A stretch of DNA of 64,000 nucleotides from Streptomyces cavernae. Lineage in GTDB: Bacteria > Actinomycetota > Actinomycetes > Streptomycetales > Streptomycetaceae. The stretch is taken from assembly GCF_004023625.1 (NCBI RefSeq), contig NZ_ML137708.1, positions 219,262 to 283,261 of the forward strand. The letters are read 5' to 3'. The translations under genes were made by a program, and so were the position numbers. The notes beneath the pieces are model-generated. The model was not told the origin of the DNA. It saw nothing but the letters and a program-made list of their open reading frames with translations, and did not search any database. Position 1 is the first letter of the stretch, and every line of letters begins with the position of its first letter. Of this stretch, positions 1 through 8,225 are shown one piece after another.

Positions 1-1069
1 CCTCGTCCACCAGCAGTTTGCGCACGTGCGGCAGGTCGGCCAGGGCCTTGTCGAGGGTGCCGGTGCTCGCGGGCTCGGTGAGGACGAGTCCGCACTCCGC
101 GCGGGAGAGGGTGGCGGCGATGCGGTCGGCCGGGAAGTGCGGCTCGATGGGCAGATAGACCCCGCCGGCCTTGAAGACCGCGAGGACGGCCGCCATCCAG
201 TCCAGGTTGCGTTCGGTGACCACCGCGACGACGCCTTCGCGTCCGAGCCCGCGGGCCAGCAGGGCCCGGCTGAGGCGGTTGGCGCGGGAGTTGAGTTCCC
301 GGTACGTCCACTGCCGCGCGCCGTGCACGGCCGCGACGGTGTCCGGGTGGGCCAGGACCCGCTGCTCGAACAGCTCGTGGGCGCGGGCGTCGGGCAGTTC
401 CCGGTGCGGTCCGGCGAGTCCTTCGAGCTGGTGGCGGAGTTCGTCGGCGGTCAGCAGGCTCTGGCGCCGGTGGTCGCGGGCGGGGTCGGTGTGCATGAGC
501 CGGAGGGCGGTGAGGTGGTAGCCGGCGATCCGGGCCGCGCAGTCGGCGTCGAGGGCGTCGGTGCGGTACCGCAGGCGCAGTACGTCGCCGTCGTCTGCCC
601 CGGTCCCGGCGACGAGTGCCACGTGCAGGACGACCTCCTCGGTGGGGTCGCCGCCGGCCGGGTCGAGGATCGTCTCGTACGCGGGCCCGGTCAGGCCGAG
701 TTCCTTCCTCAGGTCGTCGAGGGGGTGGTGCTGGTGGGCGAGCAGCGCGGTCTCGGTACGGTGGGCGTCGGCCAGCAGGTCGTGCCAGGAGCCGGAGTCG
801 GTCGTCAGCCGGCACGGCAGGGCACGGTCCCCCACGGCGAGTCCGGTGGTGATCTCTTGCTCGCCGGAGAGCGCGGCGAGCACCTTGGCGTGTGCGGCCA
901 TCAGCCCGCCCGGCCGTCGCGCCGCCGCGCCGAGGTCGTCCGGAACCGGTGTTTCGTATACGGCGACGCCGGGTTCCGGCGTCAGGGTCCACCGCGGAAT
1001 CGCGGTGAAGCCGCCGGCGGTGAGTACTCCCGCCCAGAATGCGCGGGCGTCGTCCAGGGACTTTTCCAT
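1..1069 (-). CDS. Non-ribosomal peptide synthetase, N-terminal part (half condensation domain plus adenylation domain start)
   Basis: The gene starts at the ATG at 1067-1069, behind a GGGGGGA ribosome site, and runs off the left edge, so only about 356 residues are visible. Residues 1-225 resemble the C-terminal half of a condensation domain and lack the HHxxxDG active-site motif. From about residue 228 an adenylation domain begins, with the core motifs TYREL and FKAGGVYLPIE. In known NRPS enzymes this domain activates an amino acid with ATP and loads a carrier protein. It lies 101 bp downstream of the Pls-like carrier gene on the same strand and probably shares its transcript. The substrate-specificity residues and any carrier domain of its own lie outside the window. 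Confidence 0.85.
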   Translation of the reverse strand, partial: MEKSLDDARAFWAGVLTAGGFTAIPRWTLTPEPGVAVYETPVPDDLGAAARRPGGLMAAHAKVLAALSGEQEITTGLAVGDRALPCRLTTDSGSWHDLLADAHRTETALLAHQHHPLDDLRKELGLTGPAYETILDPAGGDPTEEVVLHVALVAGTGADDGDVLRLRYRTDALDADCAARIAGYHLTALRLMHTDPARDHRRQSLLTADELRHQLEGLAGPHRELPDARAHELFEQRVLAHPDTVAAVHGARQWTYRELNSRANRLSRALLARGLGREGVVAVVTERNLDWMAAVLAVFKAGGVYLPIEPHFPADRIAATLSRAECGLVLTEPASTGTLDKALADLPHVRKLLVDE

Positions 1070-1170
1070 CGTTGATTTCCCCCCGTTTGCCATGAGTGTT
1101 GGTGCGCTGTGCCGGATTTCCGGGAGCCAGGGCCCGTGTCTGTGCCGTGAACCGGTGGGCGGTCCGGGTG

Positions 1171-3984
1171 TCAGCGGGCTCGTGGGCCCGCCGGGGCGGT
1201 GGCGGGATTGCCCGCCCAGTACGCGAGTGGCGGTACTTCCTCGCCCTTCATCAGGAAGGAGTCCGCGGCGAGCACGGCGCCGTCGCCCATCGTCACTCCG
1301 TAGTGGACGAGGGCGCCCGTGCCGAGCGTGCAACCGGCGCCGATCGTGCTGTGGTCGGACTTGAAGGTGCCGTCCTCCTGCGAGTGACACTGGATCTTGC
1401 TCGCCGCGTTGAGCGTGCAGTCGTCGCCGATGGCGGTGAGGGTGCGCTCCGTCAGCGTGCATCCGTCGTCGAAGAGGCGGCGGCCGACGCGTACCCCCAC
1501 CAGGCGCCATACCAGGCCCTTGAACGGAGTGCCGTTGAACAGGGCGAGGTAGGTGTCCGGCACCTTCCACAGGCGTTCGTGCCACCAGAAGTAGGGGTCG
1601 TAGATGGAGCACAGTCGTGGCTCGAGCGGCCGGAAGCGCGTCAGGCAGCGCTCGACCAGGATGAAGTAGCCCGCGCTGAGGGCGAGGCTGAGCACCACAT
1701 AGCCGGCGATCATCAACTGTCCGACGGCGTCGTAGCGTTCGAGGGTGGCGAGGCCCAGCACGGTCAGCAGGAAGAAGTGCAGCCACCGGATGAACAGCCA
1801 GATACCCATCGTGCGGAGGTTGTGCCGGTTCTTCGCGGCCAGGCGACGGCGCAGCTCGTCGCCGGAGCGGAGGTGGTCGAAACGGGTGTCCCGCTCCACG
1901 GTGCGCGGGATCTCGAAGGGCGGCGAGCCGAGCAGGCCGACGCCTTCGCGGATCTCGCCGTCGAGTGGGACCATCACCTTCGTCGCGAGCAGGCAGTTGT
2001 CGCCCGTCCGGCCGCCCGAGGGGTAGACGATGAAGTTGCCGAGGAAGTTGTGGGAGCCGATCGAGACGCGGGAGACCCGGAAGGAGCTGCTGGAGTAGTC
2101 CGCGTTGATGATCGACAGTCCGTCGGCGACCATGGTTCCGCTGCCGACGGAGACGTGGTACGGGGTCTCATGCTGGACGGCCGTGCCGAAGTTCGAGCCG
2201 GTCTGCTCCACCTTGGACAGGTCGTAGCCGAGGCAGCGCAGGTAGTGGACGATGTAGGAGCTGTCGCCACAGAGCCACGCGAAGAACTTGATGTTGGTCA
2301 GCCGGGTGATCGCCCGGTGCACCGAGTAGTGGAAGCCGTACAGCGGATAGACCCGGTCGGGCTTGACCGTCAGGTTCAGCAGGCGCGGAACGGTGAACAT
2401 CACGAGCAGTCCCGTGACGACCAGACCGGAGAACAGGGCGAGCGACAGGAGCAGGGCGTCGGTGTAGAGCGTCGGCGATGTGATGTCCTCGACGCCCGGG
2501 GCCAGCCGGTCGGCGAGCGCGGGCACCCCGCTGAACAGCATGTACACACCGCCGACTCCGAGGGGAACGGCCACGAGCAGGGTCTGCAGGAGAGTGCCGA
2601 CGGCGTAGGCGGCCCGGCGCAGGGTGCCGCACTGGGCCGGTGCCACCCGCACATGGTCGACTTCGGTGCGCTGAGCCGGGGAACCGTGCCAGCGCTGGCC
2701 GCTCGGGATCGCCTCGCCACGCTGGAGCGCCGACGCATGGCCGAGCTGGGCTCCGTCGCCGATGGCCGTGTGGATGTCGAGGACGGTGTGCTCGCCGACG
2801 TAGACGTCGCGGCCGAGGGTGACCGGACCGGTCTGGATGCGGCCGGCGTACGCCCGGTAGCAGTGGATGAACGCCTCCCTGCGGATGACGGTGCCGTCGC
2901 CGACGGTGAGGAGGTCGGTGCAGACCGGGACCCTGCGGGAGAGGATCGTGACCCGCCTGCCGATCTTCGCACCGAGAGCGCGCAGATAGAGGACGTGGAG
3001 CGGGTTGCCGACGAACAGGCCCATCGGGTTCGCCCGAAGCAGGACTCTGACGGTCCAGAAGCGCAGGTAGGTCAGGCCCCAGAGGGGGAACTCACGCGCG
3101 GTCCACCGTCCGACGAGGATCCACTTGGCCGCGATCGGGAAGAGGCACATGCCGACGAACACGGCGCCGCCGAAGACGACGGCGCGCCGGTACACGTCGA
3201 CGATCCCCGAGCCGTCGGAGACCCAGTGGTAGCCGTGGGCGGTGACCAGCCCGGTGAGCCAGGAGTAGCCGAGGAAGATCAGCAACTGGGCGGCGCCGCA
3301 CAGCACATACCGCCGTGTACCGGCCGGCACGACGGCGGGCACCACGGTTCCGGCGTCCCCGGAGGCCTCCGCCGCGGGCGCGGCGGCGGTCTGCGCCGGC
3401 TCGCTCCCCGCGAGCGCCTGGGCGAGGCTCCGGACGGTGGTGTACCGGTAGATGTCCTTCATGGACACCGACGGCAGGTCCGGCTGCTTCCTGACGCGTG
3501 CGCAGAAGTGCGCCATCGTGAGCGAGTTGGCGCCGAGATCGTCGAAGAAGTGGGCGTCGGCGGCGACTTGGTCGACCTTCATGACGGCGGCGAGCAGTTC
3601 GGCGAAGACCTGCTGGGTGGCTCCCGGAGAGGCGGGCGCCGGGTGCGCGGTGGGCACCGCGGGCGGTTGCACCGGAGCCGGTGCCGCGGGAGCCGGAGTG
3701 GTCGTGCTCGCGGCGATGTGCGGTGGTACGGGCGGCGTCGGCGTGGTCGCCGGCACGGGCGGAGTCGATGTGTGCGGTACCGCGGGTGGGGTCGGTGTGT
3801 GCGATACCGGCTGCGGCGCCGGCGTGTGCGGTGGTGCGGACGGATTGGCGGTGTGGGTTCGCCACGGCTGGAGCTGTGCCGGGTGTCCGGCGGGGGCTTC
3901 GGTCGTGTGAACGCCCTCTGGGTACGGCTCGGTTTTGCGGATCGCTGCCCCCGTGGGCTCCTCCGCGTCTATCGGTGTGGTCAT
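1171..3984 (-). CDS. Pls/PosA-like carrier and left-handed beta-helix membrane protein lacking an adenylation domain
   Basis: The product is 937 residues. I chose the ATG at 3982-3984, behind GGGGGAACG; it overlaps the upstream stop by 4 nt (ATGA). Residues about 25-122 are a Pro/Thr/His-rich linker with repeated HTP-type motifs. Residues 123-195 form a phosphopantetheine carrier domain with Ser154 in DLGANSLTMAHF. The rest alternates membrane helices with three hexapeptide (left-handed beta-helix) segments, the C-terminal layout of epsilon-poly-lysine synthetase Pls, where such domains extend the polymer. Pls carries its own N-terminal adenylation domain; this protein has none and begins with the linker. 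An adenylation domain is encoded immediately downstream, so activation may be supplied in trans. Function as a poly-amino-acid or peptide-forming enzyme is inferred. Confidence 0.85.
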   Translation of the reverse strand: MTTPIDAEEPTGAAIRKTEPYPEGVHTTEAPAGHPAQLQPWRTHTANPSAPPHTPAPQPVSHTPTPPAVPHTSTPPVPATTPTPPVPPHIAASTTTPAPAAPAPVQPPAVPTAHPAPASPGATQQVFAELLAAVMKVDQVAADAHFFDDLGANSLTMAHFCARVRKQPDLPSVSMKDIYRYTTVRSLAQALAGSEPAQTAAAPAAEASGDAGTVVPAVVPAGTRRYVLCGAAQLLIFLGYSWLTGLVTAHGYHWVSDGSGIVDVYRRAVVFGGAVFVGMCLFPIAAKWILVGRWTAREFPLWGLTYLRFWTVRVLLRANPMGLFVGNPLHVLYLRALGAKIGRRVTILSRRVPVCTDLLTVGDGTVIRREAFIHCYRAYAGRIQTGPVTLGRDVYVGEHTVLDIHTAIGDGAQLGHASALQRGEAIPSGQRWHGSPAQRTEVDHVRVAPAQCGTLRRAAYAVGTLLQTLLVAVPLGVGGVYMLFSGVPALADRLAPGVEDITSPTLYTDALLLSLALFSGLVVTGLLVMFTVPRLLNLTVKPDRVYPLYGFHYSVHRAITRLTNIKFFAWLCGDSSYIVHYLRCLGYDLSKVEQTGSNFGTAVQHETPYHVSVGSGTMVADGLSIINADYSSSSFRVSRVSIGSHNFLGNFIVYPSGGRTGDNCLLATKVMVPLDGEIREGVGLLGSPPFEIPRTVERDTRFDHLRSGDELRRRLAAKNRHNLRTMGIWLFIRWLHFFLLTVLGLATLERYDAVGQLMIAGYVVLSLALSAGYFILVERCLTRFRPLEPRLCSIYDPYFWWHERLWKVPDTYLALFNGTPFKGLVWRLVGVRVGRRLFDDGCTLTERTLTAIGDDCTLNAASKIQCHSQEDGTFKSDHSTIGAGCTLGTGALVHYGVTMGDGAVLAADSFLMKGEEVPPLAYWAGNPATAPAGPRAR

Positions 3985-5252
3985 CGTTCCCCCGTGTCCC
4001 CCTTGCGCGTGCCGGCCGCGCGGCCGGCGCGCTGTGCGATGACGGTGATCATTGACTCGAGCGGCCCCCGCCCCCTCGTGTGCCGCCACACGACCGCGAA
4101 GGTCAGCGCGGTCGCGACCATGACGGCGTACTGCGTGTACGGGGAGCCGCTGAACACTCCTGTGGCCAGGAACAGGATGTGCAGGCAGTAGAAGGTGAGC
4201 GGCATGCTGCCGGCCGCCGCCAGTGGTGACAGCAGCCTGTTGACGGTGCGGGTCCGTGTCACCAGGAGAAGTGCGCCGAGCAGCGCCAGCGCCGAGCCGA
4301 GGGTGTGCAGCATGTCGAACGGTGTGGTGCTGTGCGGCGCCCGCGACAGCAACGACCACCAGGAGTGGCCGTCCGGGACCTCCCACAGCGCGACGGTCCG
4401 CGCCTCGGGCCAGTGCTCGTGGTCGAACTCGGCGCGCCACAGGTGCCGCAGCCCCCCGAGGCGCAGCAGTACCAGGGACGCGGCGGCCCAGGCCGTGACC
4501 GCCAGCGCCAGCCCGCCGAGGAACAGCCGCCGGGCCACCCGGACGGACGTCAACCGCAGCCGTCCGACGGCGAGTCCGGCGCAGATGTACGCGAGCCAGG
4601 CCAGCGCCGGGTACTCCCCGAAGACCAGCAGCTGGGACAGCACGCCGAGCGGTTGGTGCAGCAGGTCGCCGGGGGTCGGGTCCAGGGAGAGGCCGGGCTC
4701 GGGCAGGATCCGGGCCAGCGCGCGGAGCAGGACCGGCGCCAGGACGGCGATTCCGGCCGCGATGCAGGCCAGGGTGCGCGGGCTCCGGCCGAGGAGCGGG
4801 ATCACCAGCAGGAACAGCAGGCCGTAGTAGGGCAGGACGATGCCCACCTGGTCCAGCTCCGCCGGCACCGTCACATAGCTGAGGGCGAGCCCCAGGACGG
4901 TGATGAGGAGTGCGCGGACGGCGACCGTCACCGTGGTGGTGCGTCCTGTGACGGGGCGCTGCCGGCCGGTGGTGAACGCCAGTCCGATACCGGCGGCGAC
5001 GGCGAACGTCGCCGCGGAGCGTCCGGCGGCGACGGACCAGGCCACTGTGGGCGTTCCGTCCCTGTCGAAGGTGTCGAAGACGTGTACGGACAGCATGCCG
5101 AGAACGGCGACACCGCGTGCCACGTCAATACCGGCGATCCGTTCCGGCCGTGGTTTTTCGGCCGGGGCCGGACCAGCGGAATTCGAGGACGGGGCGCTTG
5201 AAAGGCGCTCCGTCGGTGCGGACTTACTGATGGGCAGGCGCGCGTCGGTCAT
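3981..5252 (-). CDS. Polytopic membrane acyltransferase (DUF1624/DUF418-like)
   Basis: The product is 423 residues with a Ser/Pro-rich N-terminus (1-35), then the motif RIAGIDVARGVAVLGML, which is typical of heparan-alpha-glucosaminide N-acetyltransferase-like (DUF1624) and DUF418 membrane proteins. About ten hydrophobic segments follow. Members move acyl groups across the membrane or are of unknown role. The start at 5250-5252 has GGAAGGA upstream. Its stop overlaps the start of the Pls-like gene by 4 nt, so the two are translationally coupled. This makes it the first gene of the cluster and suggests it acts on the same product, perhaps acylating or exporting it. The substrate cannot be read from sequence. 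Confidence 0.8.
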   Translation of the reverse strand: MTDARLPISKSAPTERLSSAPSSNSAGPAPAEKPRPERIAGIDVARGVAVLGMLSVHVFDTFDRDGTPTVAWSVAAGRSAATFAVAAGIGLAFTTGRQRPVTGRTTTVTVAVRALLITVLGLALSYVTVPAELDQVGIVLPYYGLLFLLVIPLLGRSPRTLACIAAGIAVLAPVLLRALARILPEPGLSLDPTPGDLLHQPLGVLSQLLVFGEYPALAWLAYICAGLAVGRLRLTSVRVARRLFLGGLALAVTAWAAASLVLLRLGGLRHLWRAEFDHEHWPEARTVALWEVPDGHSWWSLLSRAPHSTTPFDMLHTLGSALALLGALLLVTRTRTVNRLLSPLAAAGSMPLTFYCLHILFLATGVFSGSPYTQYAVMVATALTFAVVWRHTRGRGPLESMITVIAQRAGRAAGTRKGDTGER

Positions 5253-6423
5253 CGATCCTTCCCGAGGTGGTCAGCTCGGTGATGGGTTGGGCGGCCGGCG
5301 CCGCAGGTAATGCGAACAGGGTCATGCATTTCTCCGAACAAAGGTGATCGCAAGCGAGCAGTCGCTGACATCCATGCAATAGCCGATGCCGGCGGGCAAT
5401 GGCCGGAAGGCAAGAGACCGCAAGGCAGGAGAATGGAAAGCGGCGCTCCCGCACACCGCTGGAAATCCGTTGACTTTGTGACGAGAAACGACGGTTGGGT
5501 TTATGACCCGGACGTCGCCCGGGAGCGGACTGGACTGCCGACAGGGGTGTGTCTGCGGCGTCCATACGGGGCAGGGCGGCCTGACCTGGGCCGTAGGTAG
5601 TCCATCGGCGCCGTGCCTCCCCCTTGCACGATGGCGGGCGAACGCCTGGACGAGAGACGTTGTCCCGGAAGTGTTACGGAAGCGGCTTTGGCCTACGGTC
5701 GGCGGAAACGGCTCGGTCCAAAAATGCCGGTCAGACGAAAGACGCGAGAAGCATTCTGTCCTTCGATCATGGCGCGAGTCAAGACAACTTGGACACTTGG
5801 CCCCATCTCGACTGATCACCCGTCAAGCGGAACTTGCGGCGCGAATGCGCCGGAGTGCACAACCTGGGATTTCGCGCCTTAAGGCGCCCAAGCCATAAAC
5901 GGAAACCCTGGGGAAGGAGATCTCAGAAATCGCACGATCCGGCTGCTCAGCCGTGTTCCGCAGCCACATCAGACCTTTTGCACCCCACGGGCGAGCGTCC
6001 GGTCCGTGTCACATTCCCATCCCCGGCACGTAACACGCCGTCAACCTGCGCGCGGTCGTCGGCCGGCGGATCCACGACCGACGGGGATCCGGCCGCCTAA
6101 ACGGGGATCCGGCTGCCGGAAAGCGGATCCGGCTACCGACAAAAAAAGGGGGCAACCGGCCGATGGGGGGTCCAGGCCCGACAGGCGCGGGCCTCTGGAG
6201 GTTTGCGCGCCCAGCGGGGCGGCGGCGTGCCTCGACGGCGCACGCCCCACCACCCCGCGCCGCCCCCGCGCTCCACGCAACCCCTCGTACCTGCGCAATC
6301 CGGGCAGGAGGTGAACCGGAGACGGTCTCAACTTCCCTCAGTCATCGTTCTTTTGAACGCTAACCATCTCGCCCGCCGTACTTCTGGGAAAGATCCGAAT
6401 CCACAGGTGCAGCAGGGATGGCC
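5253..6423. other. Long non-coding stretch between divergent transcription units
   Basis: This 1.17 kb holds no ORF with Streptomyces codon bias. The candidate ORFs are short, Arg/Ser/Pro-rich and overlap one another. It is less GC-rich than its surroundings, especially at 5330-5900. It must contain the promoters of the minus-strand acyltransferase/NRPS cluster and the plus-strand pseudokinase. A 20-bp tandem repeat lies at 6061-6140. I recognise no RNA gene. Confidence 0.6.
6061..6140. repeat. 20-bp imperfect tandem repeat (core GGATCCGG)
   Basis: Units of 20 bp sit at 6081-6100, 6101-6120 and 6121-6140, sharing the core GCGGATCCGG or GGGGATCCGG. A more diverged copy lies at about 6061-6080. 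The repeats are about 280 bp upstream of the pseudokinase start. Their function is unknown. Confidence 0.75.
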
Positions 6424-8073
6424 ATGATCGAACCGCGAGTCTCCCAACCCGGGGTCGTCGGCGGCAAATACCGGCCGCTGGAGATCGTCCAGCAGGGGGA
6501 GAGCCGAAACAGCTGGCACGGTCAGGACATCGAGACCGAACAGCCGGTCTACATGACGGAGTCGTACCTTCCCGGCGGGCTGCGGGAAGGCACCTCCCGG
6601 CGTACCGCAGCGCGGATCATGCGGGACTCCGAGGCCATGGAGATCGCCTGCCCGGGCAAGGTCGCCACCGTCATCGCCGTCGTCGAGGAAACCGGGGTGC
6701 TGTGGACGGTCGCCGAGCGGGTGGAGGGTACCCCGCTGGACGAACTCCTCCGGTGGGACGGACCGTTCTCCCCGGGCCGGGCGGCCCGCATCGGGCTGGA
6801 GATCCTCGACGTGCTCGCCGCCGCGCATCGCGCCCAGATCATCCACGGCGACCTAAGCCCCTCGCAGGTGCTGGTCAGCGAGGAGGGCGCCGTCACGGTC
6901 TCGGGATTCGGGCTGATCGGCGCCACCTCCGCGCTGCCCGTCACCACTCCGACGTTCGCCTCCCCCGAGCAGGCCCGCGGTGAGAACGCCGGCCCCGCCT
7001 CCGACCTGTGGGCGCTGGGCGCCATCCTGTACGCGCTGGTCGAGGGCCGCCCGCCGTTCGTGGACCGGGGCAGCCCGGAGGCCACCCTGCGCGCCGTCGA
7101 GCGGCTGCCCCTGATCGACCCCGAGAACGCCGGACCACTGGACCTGGTCATCCAGGGCCTGCTGCGCAAGAACTGGCGGGAGCGGCTGACCGAGAACGTG
7201 GCGCGCAAGGCGCTCGTCCGCGTGGTGCGGGAACACGACCGGGCAGCGTCGGCGCAGGCGCACTCCAGGCCGCGGGTGCAGCACGCGTACGCCGCCGCCT
7301 GCCGGGCGGGCCAGCGGTGGAAGAGCCGCTCGGCGGTGGTCTGGGTGGGTGTCGCGGTCGTCCTCGCGTCCGGTGCCGTGGTCGCGGCGGCCGTCGGCGG
7401 CGGTGGCGACACCGGGCCGTCCGCGTCGGACGCCGGGCCCTCGCCGTCACCGTCCGCACCGCCCTCCACCGCTCCGCCGGTCTCGGCGAGTCCGTCCGGC
7501 AACAACAGCGGCCGCGACCCCGTCCCGTCCGACCCGCCCCGCACCATCACACCGCCGCGGTCCACTCCGCCGTCCCCCACCCCCTCGCGCACCGCCCCCG
7601 ACAACCCGCTGGACGGCTTCTACCGCTACCGCGCGCCGGAGGGCTTCTCGGTCTACCTGCCCAAGGGCTTCAAGCGCGTGCAGACCATCACCGACGGCAA
7701 CGACTCGTTCCGTGCCGTCTTCGGTGCCTCCGGGGATCCGCGCACCTTGGTGGTCACCTTCGCCGAGCGGCTCAAGCCGGACCCGGTGAAGGTCTGGGAG
7801 AAGGCCGAGCAGGACCTGAAGCAGGACTTCCCGGACTACCGGCGCCTGGGCGACATCGGCGCCCTCAGGTACCACGGCTACCAGGGCGCCGACATGGAGT
7901 GGCTCGCCACCGTCGACGACGTGACGTCCCGCACCTTCGGACGCGGCTGGCTCACCGGCGCCCGCGAGGGCTACTCGCTGCGCTGGACGACCCCGGCGGA
8001 CGACTTCGGCAAGGCAGCCAACCGGAGGGCGCTGAGCAACTTCCTCGAGACGTTCAAAGAGGCAACCCGTTGA
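6424..8073 (+). CDS. Membrane protein with degenerate Ser/Thr kinase domain (probable pseudokinase)
   Basis: The product is 549 residues. The ATG at 6424 has AGGG 6 nt upstream; an ATG two codons earlier (6418) is possible. Residues 15-270 have the protein-kinase fold signature, but key residues are lost. The ATP-binding lysine position is within PVYMTESY. The HRDxxxxN loop reads HGDLSPSQ at 141-148, keeping the Asp but changing Arg to Gly and Asn to Gln. The metal-binding DFG triplet is GFG at 161-163. A single membrane helix lies at about 305-325, then a Ser/Pro/Thr-rich linker, then an extracellular domain of about 150 residues. It probably binds ligands or partners without phosphotransfer. 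Compare the intact kinase at 54484-56265. Confidence 0.85.
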   Translation: MIEPRVSQPGVVGGKYRPLEIVQQGESRNSWHGQDIETEQPVYMTESYLPGGLREGTSRRTAARIMRDSEAMEIACPGKVATVIAVVEETGVLWTVAERVEGTPLDELLRWDGPFSPGRAARIGLEILDVLAAAHRAQIIHGDLSPSQVLVSEEGAVTVSGFGLIGATSALPVTTPTFASPEQARGENAGPASDLWALGAILYALVEGRPPFVDRGSPEATLRAVERLPLIDPENAGPLDLVIQGLLRKNWRERLTENVARKALVRVVREHDRAASAQAHSRPRVQHAYAAACRAGQRWKSRSAVVWVGVAVVLASGAVVAAAVGGGGDTGPSASDAGPSPSPSAPPSTAPPVSASPSGNNSGRDPVPSDPPRTITPPRSTPPSPTPSRTAPDNPLDGFYRYRAPEGFSVYLPKGFKRVQTITDGNDSFRAVFGASGDPRTLVVTFAERLKPDPVKVWEKAEQDLKQDFPDYRRLGDIGALRYHGYQGADMEWLATVDDVTSRTFGRGWLTGAREGYSLRWTTPADDFGKAANRRALSNFLETFKEATR

Positions 8074-8225
8074 CACGTGAGTTGTCTGTGGTGACTGGTG
8101 TTACTCGTGAGACGAAATGGCGGCCCGACGGCGTGTGAGATTGCGTACGGAAGCGGACCAAGGCGGGCAAGCGGAGCCGCCATTCCAGTACTGTGGCGCG
8201 GCAATTACCCAGAGCGGAGGCCTCG

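Noticed and set aside
1096..4191. A 1031-codon open frame on the plus strand
   Set aside because: It is the antisense of the Pls-like gene. Its composition (Glu/Val/Gly/Arg-rich, no motifs) is typical of GC-rich shadow frames.
4305..5201. A 298-codon plus-strand frame
   Set aside because: It is antisense to the membrane acyltransferase, Gln/Arg-rich with no recognisable domain.
5253..6423. Several ORFs of 60-165 codons in the gap
   Set aside because: They overlap on both strands, lack ribosome sites and the expected third-position GC bias, and show no motif.
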